Assembly: GCA_019694215.1 (NCBI GenBank)
Contig: JAIBCK010000030.1
Span: 1 to 35,542 of the forward strand
DNA: 35,542 bases
From: Thermoflexales bacterium
Lineage (GTDB): Bacteria > Chloroflexota > Anaerolineae > J036 > Brachytrichaceae
Direction: 5' to 3'
Each line of letters opens with the position of its first letter. Positions within the stretch are counted from its first letter, which is position 1. Below the pieces are notes generated by a model, which saw only the letters and a list, made by a program, of their open reading frames with translations, was not told the origin of the DNA and did not search any database. This document shows positions 30,369-35,542 of the stretch, one piece after another. The translations under genes and the position numbers were made by a program.

Positions 30369-31303
30369 GGATCGAGCCGGTTGGCCCGCCGCAGCGCCAG
30401 CAGCCAGGCCAGCCCGGTGAGGATCGGGTACTGCAGCGAATACCAGAAGATCGGCGCAAGCCATCGGTCGAGGCTGCTCGTGCCCGGTCCAAACGTCACG
30501 GTCAGCCAGGGCTCCCCCGCGGAGGTCGCGGTGACCAGCGTTACGAGGGTGCTGATCGGGTTCGAGGCGCTGAGGAAAATCAGGCCCGCGCGCGCGGCGC
30601 CCTGGGCATTCATGTCTGGCGCAGCGCCACCGGGCTGGATGGGCAGGCCCCGTGCGAGGGTCACGAGCGTCGTCGCCATGATGAGCATGGCAACGGCCGC
30701 GCCGATGATGACGGCTGTCAAGGCCCCGAGCGTGATCAGGCGCGCCACCAGCGTGGACGATGCGATGGCCGAGGCTGCCGTCGCGATCGCGGTGAAGAGC
30801 AGGGCGGCCAGGACGAAAATCCAGTAGGTCAGCACCACCACCGTCAACCCAACACCGCCGAGTCCGATCGCCACGATGAAGAAGGGCAACAGCGCAAGCG
30901 CGAGCAGGCCGCCGTATGCGAGCGCGGCCAGAGGCGCGGCGGCAACCCGCTGCCAGGTCGGCATCTGGCTGCCGCGCAGAAGGTCATACGTTTTGCTATC
31001 GCGCTGCCGTGACAGACCCTCGCAGGCCAGCAGAGGGGTGATCAACATGGCGGCCACGCCCAGCAGCGAGGTCGTGACGACATACAGCCCGATGCCCATT
31101 CGGCCATTTGCGGCACCCAGCGCATTGCTGCGCGCTGCCAGGGTCATCGCTGCCACCGCGATCGAGGCGGCAGCGGCGGCCAGGCCAACGACCCCAAGCA
31201 ACCCAAGCGCCGCGCTGCGGCGGCGCACCGTGCGATGCAAGGTGAAACTCAGGAAGGGCGCGCGCTCGTGCCACGCCGTCCGCAGGCGCTCAAACTGCAG
31301 CAT
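30365..31303 (-). CDS. ABC-2 type transporter permease
   Basis: The 312-aa product has six hydrophobic segments with an amphipathic N-terminus (LRTAWHERAPFLSFTLHRTVRRRSA), the ABC-2 permease plan. A soluble loop including GEPWLTVTFGPGTSSLDRW precedes the last helix. The ATG at 31303 lies inside the end of the ABC ATPase gene (14-nt overlap), which pairs the two as one exporter. The segment LACEGLSRQRDSKTYDLLRGSQM is the type of cytoplasmic element that contacts the ATPase in this family (inference). Substrate unknown. Confidence 0.8.
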   Translation of the reverse strand: MLQFERLRTAWHERAPFLSFTLHRTVRRRSAALGLLGVVGLAAAAASIAVAAMTLAARSNALGAANGRMGIGLYVVTTSLLGVAAMLITPLLACEGLSRQRDSKTYDLLRGSQMPTWQRVAAAPLAALAYGGLLALALLPFFIVAIGLGGVGLTVVVLTYWIFVLAALLFTAIATAASAIASSTLVARLITLGALTAVIIGAAVAMLIMATTLVTLARGLPIQPGGAAPDMNAQGAARAGLIFLSASNPISTLVTLVTATSAGEPWLTVTFGPGTSSLDRWLAPIFWYSLQYPILTGLAWLLALRRANRLDP

Positions 31304-32270
31304 CGGCCTCCTCCGTCGGCGCGGGCGCGCGTATCTGCCCGGTAAGCCCGACCGTCTGCTCCTGCGCGGCGACGATGCTTTGCCCGCTGCGGAGCAGGAC
31401 GTCGAGGAAGCGGCTGCCTTCGGCGTAGTTGCCGCGAAAGTCGACGATGAGCGTGCTGAGCAGGGCCGGGCTGCCCTGCACGGCGGCGCGTTGCTCCATG
31501 TGCACGTCGAGTATCCCCGGCAGGGGGCGCAGCAGCGCGGCGGCGTCCTGCGGATTGCCAAACAGCACGACGCGGAACTGTCGGAGGGCGACGCCCGCGC
31601 CGAGCGCCTCGGGGCTGTTTCCCGTTGCGCGCACCTTGCCGGCCTCCAGAAAGGTGAAGGCATCGCAGTGGCCTTCGACATCGCTGATGCTGCGCGCGGT
31701 GACGACCACCGCCTTGTTCATCGTCGCCAACTCACGAAACAGATCGAGGCTCTCGCTGCGCCCGCGCGGATCCTGCCCATCCAGTGGGTCATCCAGCAGC
31801 ACGACGCGCGGGTCATTGATCAGCGCGCGCGCGATGCCAAGGCGCCGCTGCATCGCGGGGGAGAGCGACTCGGTTGGCGTGTCCGCGCGGTGGCTGAGCT
31901 CGACCAGCTGCAGCAAATCGATGATCAACCCTGCGCGCTGCTCTGGCGGGATGCCATGCAGGTGCGCACACAGGCCGAGGTCTTCGCGCACCGTGGTTGC
32001 CTCATGCACACCCAGCACCGCCGGCAGATAGCCGACGCGCCGCCGGATCAGCTGCGGCTGTGCCGCCACCGGGATGCCGAGCACGCTCGCCTCACCCTTG
32101 CCGGGCGCAAGCACGCCGGCCAGGATGCGCAGCAGGGTTGTCTTCCCTGCGTTGGGCGGGCCGACCACGGCGTGCACCTGCCCCTCGCGCGCCGCGAAGT
32201 CGACGCCATCGAGCGCGATGGTCCTGCCGAAGCGGCGGGTGAGGGCGCGGGTCTCGACGAGGACGTCCAT
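31290..32270 (-). CDS. ABC transporter ATP-binding protein with degenerate catalytic motifs
   Basis: A 326-aa nucleotide-binding subunit for the adjacent ABC-2 permease. Walker A GPPNAGKT (37-44) is intact. Other motifs are altered: the Q-loop is VGYLPAV (Ala84 where Gln is usual), the signature is LSPAMQRR (136-143) instead of LSGGQ, Walker B VVLLDDP has Asp161 for the catalytic Glu, and the H-switch region reads VTARSISDVE without His. A C-terminal extension (about 220-326) is unlike standard ABC domains and has no recognisable motif. The subunit can probably bind ATP but may hydrolyse poorly. The start at 32270 gives the standard opening VETRALTRRFG. Confidence 0.85.
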   Translation of the reverse strand: MDVLVETRALTRRFGRTIALDGVDFAAREGQVHAVVGPPNAGKTTLLRILAGVLAPGKGEASVLGIPVAAQPQLIRRRVGYLPAVLGVHEATTVREDLGLCAHLHGIPPEQRAGLIIDLLQLVELSHRADTPTESLSPAMQRRLGIARALINDPRVVLLDDPLDGQDPRGRSESLDLFRELATMNKAVVVTARSISDVEGHCDAFTFLEAGKVRATGNSPEALGAGVALRQFRVVLFGNPQDAAALLRPLPGILDVHMEQRAAVQGSPALLSTLIVDFRGNYAEGSRFLDVLLRSGQSIVAAQEQTVGLTGQIRAPAPTEEADAAV

Positions 32271-32281
32271 GCGGGGTGCGA

Positions 32282-33202
32282 TCAGCGGCGGGCCCTGTGG
32301 GCCTCCACCACGCGCGCCAGGCCGTCCTCCAGGCGGGTGCGCGGCTCGAAGCCCAGGCGCTCGCGGGCGCGGCTGAGGTCGGCGCACAGATACGAGACGC
32401 CGCCGCTTTCCTGGGTGACGCGCAGCGGGGTGAGGTCGCGCCCGACCACGCGGCCGATGGCGGCGACCAGATCGTTGATGCTGATCGCGGTCCCGCTGCC
32501 CACGTTCAACGTCAACCTGCTCAGGCCGGCACCTTGCAGCGCCGCAGCCAGCGCTCCGACGACGTCGTCGACATACACAAAGTCGCGCTGCTGCCGGCCG
32601 CTGCCAAACACCACGATCGAGCCACCCGAGAGCGCCTGCCGCACGAGCGATGGCACAACGGGCGGATGTGTGTTGCGATACGGCTGTCCGGGGCCGTAGG
32701 CGTTGAAGATGCGCAGCGCCACGGTCTCCATCCCCCACAGTCCGCCGATCGTATGAATGTAGTGCTCGGCGGCGAGTTTGCTCACGGCGTAGGGCGAGTT
32801 CGGGTGCGGGGTGGCATCCTCGCGGGCCGGCCCCTCGAGATCGCCATAGATTGCGCCTGACGAGGCCAGCACGATGCGACGCACGCCGGCGTCGCGCATG
32901 GCCTGCAGCAAGGCGATGCTGCCGCCGACGTTGGTCGCGTTGTAGTCGCCGGGGTAGAGCACCGACTCCGAGACGCTGACCCGTGCGGCGAGGTGATAGA
33001 CCACCTCGACGCCCTGCAGCACCGACCACAGCCGGGGAATGTCGGAGACATCCGCGCGCTGAAAGAAGACGGCGGGGTCGAGGCGGGTCGGGTCGCCCGC
33101 GCTGAGGTCGTCGATGGCGCGCACGGTGTGGCCGGCCCCGACCAGGTGGTTGGCCAACGCCGCGCCGAGAAATCCTGCCCCGCCGGTGATGAGCACTTTC
33201 AT
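32282..33202 (-). CDS. NAD-dependent epimerase (UDP-glucose 4-epimerase/GalE-like SDR)
   Basis: A 306-aa extended SDR starting MKVLITGGAGFLGAAL (NAD-binding GxxGxxG), with ASSGAIYG, the catalytic YAVSK, and RIFNAYGPGQ and VFGSGRQQRDFVYVDDV, which are typical of nucleotide-sugar epimerases and 4,6-dehydratases. Substrate is likely a UDP- or dTDP-sugar. The ATG at 33202 gives the canonical N-terminus; a TTG at 33208 is a possible earlier start directly abutting the HIT stop. It is in the middle of the minus-strand operon, 11 nt before the ABC ATPase gene. Together with the exporter it could serve envelope glycan synthesis, which is not proven. Confidence 0.9.
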   Translation of the reverse strand: MKVLITGGAGFLGAALANHLVGAGHTVRAIDDLSAGDPTRLDPAVFFQRADVSDIPRLWSVLQGVEVVYHLAARVSVSESVLYPGDYNATNVGGSIALLQAMRDAGVRRIVLASSGAIYGDLEGPAREDATPHPNSPYAVSKLAAEHYIHTIGGLWGMETVALRIFNAYGPGQPYRNTHPPVVPSLVRQALSGGSIVVFGSGRQQRDFVYVDDVVGALAAALQGAGLSRLTLNVGSGTAISINDLVAAIGRVVGRDLTPLRVTQESGGVSYLCADLSRARERLGFEPRTRLEDGLARVVEAHRARR

Positions 33203-33208
33203 CGGCAA

Positions 33209-33556
33209 TCAGCCCGGTGGCCAACTCAGGGTCCGGCCAGCCAGCAGGTGCAGGTGGAGGTGCCACACGCTCTGCCCGCCATCACGGTTGCAGTTCATCA
33301 CCAACCGGTATCCCGATTCGGCCACCCCGAGGTCGGCGGCGACCTGGCGCGCGACGAGCAGCATCTGGCCCAGCACACGGCGGTCGGCCTCGGTGGCGTC
33401 GTTGAGCGTCCTGATGGGTTTGTTGGGGATGATCAGGACGTGCTTCGGGGCGGCGGGGGCGACATCGTAGAACGCCGTCACGTCGTTGTCCTGATACACG
33501 ATACGCGCGGGGACTTCGCCGCGCGCGATTTTTGCAAAGATCGTGTCTTCAGCCAT
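33209..33556 (-). CDS. HIT family nucleotide-binding protein
   Basis: A 115-aa histidine triad protein of the HINT branch, a nucleoside phosphoramidase/AMP hydrolase. The triad HLHLH (His99, His101, His103) followed by LLAGR, plus the FYDVAPAAPKHVLIIP segment, are diagnostic. Length is typical. TACAAT 6 nt before the ATG at 33556 suggests an additional promoter within the operon, which would make the mRNA leaderless. Confidence 0.95.
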   Translation of the reverse strand: MAEDTIFAKIARGEVPARIVYQDNDVTAFYDVAPAAPKHVLIIPNKPIRTLNDATEADRRVLGQMLLVARQVAADLGVAESGYRLVMNCNRDGGQSVWHLHLHLLAGRTLSWPPG

Positions 33557-33562
33557 GCGCCC

Positions 33563-33568
33563 ATTGTA
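33563..33568 (-). promoter_or_regulatory. Internal -10 box before the HIT gene (leaderless type)
   Basis: TACAAT on the minus strand, 6 nt before the ATG at 33556, in the 24-nt gap after the anti-sigma gene. Confidence 0.5.
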
Positions 33569-33580
33569 GATGGGCGGCGG

Positions 33581-33859
33581 TCAGGCGCTTTCCTTCCAGC
33601 TTCGAAAGAGGTGGACGAGCGCTTCGCGGGTGGTGTCGTCGACGCAGTCGCCTTCGCATAGGCAGCGAGTGACGTCGCGCGTGGTCCGCATCTGGGCGAC
33701 GAAGTTTCGGCAGGGCTCGCAGGCGGCCAGGTGCGCATCAAAACGCGCCCGGCCGGCGTCATCGATGACGCCTTCGAGGTAGTCGGTCACGGCCTGGGCG
33801 CACTCGGTGCAGCACAGCGGGTCGGCGGGATCACACGGGAGCATCGTCATGTCATTCAC
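33581..33859 (-). CDS. Cys-rich zinc-binding anti-sigma factor
   Basis: A 92-aa soluble protein with the zinc anti-sigma signature His43-x3-Cys47-x2-Cys50 (HLAACEPC) preceded by the amphipathic helix DYLEGVIDDAGRARFDAHL, as in zf-HC2/ZAS domains. It carries additional cysteines: CCTEC near the N-terminus and CLCEGDC after the ZAS motif. Having no transmembrane helix, it resembles cytoplasmic redox-sensing anti-sigmas of the RsrA kind rather than membrane-anchored ones. The start is taken as GTG at 33859, overlapping the sigma stop by 8 nt; ATG at 33850 is an alternative. It follows the ECF sigma gene directly, so it should bind and inhibit that sigma factor, with release perhaps by thiol oxidation or metal loss. 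Confidence 0.85.
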   Translation of the reverse strand: MNDMTMLPCDPADPLCCTECAQAVTDYLEGVIDDAGRARFDAHLAACEPCRNFVAQMRTTRDVTRCLCEGDCVDDTTREALVHLFRSWKESA

Positions 33860-34460
33860 CCAGCGCCTGGGTCAGGGCCTTGCGCACACGCTGCCGGGCG
33901 CGGTGCAGCAGGACCCGCTGATTGGTCTCACTGATCTGCAGGATGTTACAGACCACGTCCGACGCCAGGTCCTCGATGTCGCGCAGCACGATGACCGCCC
34001 GTTGGGCGGGTGGCAGCGCGTCGATGGCGGTCCGGGCAAGCTGTTGCAGTTCGGCGCGTTCGACGGCGGCGCTGGGTGAGGTCTCCCAACTCACCGGGAA
34101 GGCGCTCCAGTGGCCCTCGGCGTCAAAGGATTCGGTCAGCTCGCTCGCGTCCGCGCTCTCGTCGCGCGCCAGGTCGGCAAAGGCGATGACGCGCTTGTCG
34201 CGCTTGCCTCGCGTGCGGGCGCGGTTGACCAGGATCGTATAAAGCCAGGTCTTGAAGCTGCTGCGCCCCTCGAAGTGGTCGATCCCGCGCAGCACCGCCA
34301 GCCAGGTCTCCTGAACGACCTCCTCGGCGGCCGCCGCGTCGCGGACATAGGCGCGCGCCAAACGCAGCATCGAGGCGTGATGGGCGTCGACGAGCTCGAC
34401 AAACGCGCTTTCGTCCCGCGCCTTCAGCCGACGCAGGAGATCAAGTTCCGCGGGTGGCAC
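33852..34460 (-). CDS. ECF-type RNA polymerase sigma factor
   Basis: A 202-aa extracytoplasmic-function sigma factor. Region 2 spans about 12-80 (FVELVDAHHASMLRLARAYVRD, AEEVVQETWLAVLRG, FKTWLYTILVNRARTR); region 4 spans about 140-200 (ALPPAQRAVIVLRDIEDLASDVVCNILQIS, then RVLLHRARQRVRKAL), with a linker of about 55 residues. Longer in-frame readings upstream are antisense to rpiA and not protein-like, so the GTG at 34460 is chosen; TAGAAT lies 7 nt upstream, the leaderless pattern. The anti-sigma gene overlaps its end. It heads a seven-gene operon ending in mutY. Confidence 0.92.
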   Translation of the reverse strand: MPPAELDLLRRLKARDESAFVELVDAHHASMLRLARAYVRDAAAAEEVVQETWLAVLRGIDHFEGRSSFKTWLYTILVNRARTRGKRDKRVIAFADLARDESADASELTESFDAEGHWSAFPVSWETSPSAAVERAELQQLARTAIDALPPAQRAVIVLRDIEDLASDVVCNILQISETNQRVLLHRARQRVRKALTQALGE

Positions 34461-34467
34461 GGCGTCG

Positions 34468-34473
34468 ATTCTA
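34468..34473 (-). promoter_or_regulatory. -10 box of the sigma/anti-sigma operon (leaderless type)
   Basis: TAGAAT on the minus strand, 7 nt before the GTG at 34460. This is a housekeeping-like box; an autoregulated ECF promoter is not obvious. Confidence 0.5.
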
Positions 34474-34502
34474 GCGGGGCGCGCGGCGCGAGCCGGGCAA
34501 CG

Positions 34503-34508
34503 GATAAT
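34503..34508 (+). promoter_or_regulatory. -10 box of rpiA (leaderless type)
   Basis: GATAAT, 6 nt before the ATG at 34515, with no Shine-Dalgarno sequence between. Confidence 0.5.
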
Positions 34509-34514
34509 GGCGCA

Positions 34515-35234
34515 ATGACGGCACACATGACGCAAGACGATCTCAAGCGCGCGGCGGGCAAATACGCCGCCGAACTGGTGGAGAACGGCATGGTCGTCGG
34601 GCTGGGCGAGGGCTCGACGGCGTGGTGGGCGATCGAGCACCTGGCCCACCGCCTGCGCGCCGGCGAGGTGCGCGACATCGCCGGCATCCCGTGCTCGCGC
34701 TCGGTGGAAGCCCATGCGCGCGCCGTCGGCCTGCCGATTACCGATTTTGAACGTTGTGCACGGTTGGACCTCACCATCGACGGCGCGGATGAGGTGGACG
34801 TCGACTGCAACCTGATCAAGGGTGGTGGCGGGGCCTTGCTGCGGGAGAAGGTCGTGGCGGAGAACTCCCGTCGCGAGGTCATCGTGGTCGATGCCAGCAA
34901 GCGCTCGGATCACCTGGGCACACGCTGGGCGGTGCCGATCGAGGTCGTGCCCTTCGCTGTGCCTGCCGTCGAGCGCGCCATGGTCCGCCTGGGCGGCGCA
35001 CCCACCCTTCGCAAGCGCGCCGATGGGCAGCCTTATGTCACCGATCAGGGCAATGCCATTCTGGACACGCGCTTTGGGCCCATCCCGGATGCACCCGGGT
35101 TGGCGCGGCGCCTCGATGCCATCGCCGGGGTCGTCGAGCACGGCCTGTTCATCGGCCTCGTCCACGATCTGATCATCGCCTCCCCGGGTGGCATCTCACA
35201 CAAGACCGTGCGGGTGCCTGAGCGGCTGGTCTAG
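34515..35234 (+). CDS. rpiA: Ribose-5-phosphate isomerase A
   Basis: This enzyme interconverts ribulose 5-phosphate and ribose 5-phosphate in the pentose phosphate pathway, and so supplies the sugar used by PdxS. The 239-aa length is normal. The signatures TIDGADEVD (with catalytic/substrate-binding Asp), LIKGGGGALLREKVVA (with the base-bearing Glu and Lys) and HGLFIGL near the C-terminus are intact. The phosphate-binding loop reads GLGEGSTAWWAIE where GTGSTA is usual, so a Thr is replaced by Glu. The start at 34515 is supported by a GATAAT box 6 nt upstream. Divergent from the sigma factor gene (54 nt). Confidence 0.95.
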   Translation: MTAHMTQDDLKRAAGKYAAELVENGMVVGLGEGSTAWWAIEHLAHRLRAGEVRDIAGIPCSRSVEAHARAVGLPITDFERCARLDLTIDGADEVDVDCNLIKGGGGALLREKVVAENSRREVIVVDASKRSDHLGTRWAVPIEVVPFAVPAVERAMVRLGGAPTLRKRADGQPYVTDQGNAILDTRFGPIPDAPGLARRLDAIAGVVEHGLFIGLVHDLIIASPGGISHKTVRVPERLV

Positions 35235-35303
35235 GCCGGGCCGGGGACGCGGCGGAATCTCGCGTTATTATGTAGGGGTCTGCAACGACGCGCTGCGCAT
35301 TTC

Positions 35304-35309
35304 CATAAT
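35304..35309 (+). promoter_or_regulatory. -10 box of the spoVS gene (leaderless type)
   Basis: CATAAT, 6 nt before the ATG at 35316. Confidence 0.45.
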
Positions 35310-35315
35310 ATCCCG

Positions 35316-35542
35316 ATGACAGACAAAGAAAAGTTTGTGACCCCGCCTGTTGATCCACCTGATCCTTCGTCGGCCAGCCTACATAGGCAACCGCTTGAAG
35401 TCATCAAGGTGTCTGCGCAGTCGCGCACTGCCAGTGTTGCGGGCGCCATTGCGGGCGTGGTCCGTGATTTTGGGCGCGTCGACATCCAGGCGATTGGGGC
35501 GGGGGCGGTCAACCAGGCCGTCAAGGCGATTGCCATCGCGCG
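35316..35542 (+). CDS. spoVS: SpoVS family protein (stage V sporulation protein S), cut by window edge
   Basis: About 75 residues are visible. After a polar Pro-rich N-terminal extension of about 26 residues (MTDKEKFVTPPVDPP...), the sequence EVIKVSAQSRTASVAGAIAG and IQAIGAGAVNQAVKAIAIA matches SpoVS, a small Alba-like protein with very high conservation in sporulating Firmicutes and in Deinococcota and Chloroflexota. In Bacillus it affects sporulation and septation; in non-sporulators its role is unclear. Standard SpoVS starts directly at the EVIKVSA element, so the extension is unusual. CATAAT lies 6 nt before the ATG. Confidence 0.92.
   Translation, partial: MTDKEKFVTPPVDPPDPSSASLHRQPLEVIKVSAQSRTASVAGAIAGVVRDFGRVDIQAIGAGAVNQAVKAIAIA

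Noticed and set aside
1-35542. CRISPR arrays, insertion sequences, integrases, prophage genes or rRNA
   Set aside because: None seen: no regularly spaced repeats, transposase motifs or rRNA signatures on either strand; the tRNAs show no flanking direct repeat that would mark an integration site.

Overview
The window is GC-rich, gene-dense bacterial chromosome with no gap above about 165 bases, no rRNA, no CRISPR array and no recognisable insertion sequence. Its gene set (PdxS/PdxT, a menaquinol-type Rieske/cytochrome b complex plus a DUF1405 membrane protein, SpoVS, GAF-rich sensor kinases, STAND ATPases) points to a Chloroflexota-like bacterium. This is an inference; Deinococcota or another deep Gram-positive-like lineage is not excluded. 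Many operon-leading genes have an xAnnnT -10 box 6-9 nt before the start codon, the pattern expected of leaderless mRNAs.

Left part (1-13849): a cut metallophosphoesterase lipoprotein and an LTxxQ-type lipoprotein gene broken by one in-frame TAA; two tRNA-Ser genes; pdxST with a strong terminator; an MFS transporter; a Rieske - cytochrome b - dihaem cytochrome c operon; uppP divergent from an SDR epimerase; DUF1405; a hexapeptide acyltransferase; and a GH127 beta-L-arabinofuranosidase.

Middle (13994-21979): the most interesting locus. Four co-directional, tightly spaced genes encode (A) a 1338-aa STAND-like ATPase / GAF / histidine-kinase-like protein, (B) a receiver domain fused to an aminoglycoside-phosphotransferase/choline-kinase-fold enzyme, (C) a second STAND-like ATPase with a C-terminal winged-helix-like domain, and (D) an SPFH/band-7 protein. 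The set looks like a self-contained signalling or conflict device: sensing and NTP switch -> phosphorelay -> small-molecule or protein kinase output, with a scaffold protein. I know of no described system with this composition.

Right part (21984-35542): a membrane protein; initiator tRNA-Met and a second CAT-anticodon tRNA flanking a DUF971 gene, each tRNA with a promoter and terminator; a plus-strand operon (2-hydroxyacid dehydrogenase, FtsX-type permease, histidine phosphatase, serine hydrolase); a convergent seven-gene minus-strand operon (ECF sigma, Zn anti-sigma, HIT, epimerase, degenerate ABC ATPase, ABC-2 permease, mutY) whose last gene overlaps the serine hydrolase tail to tail; then rpiA and the start of spoVS.
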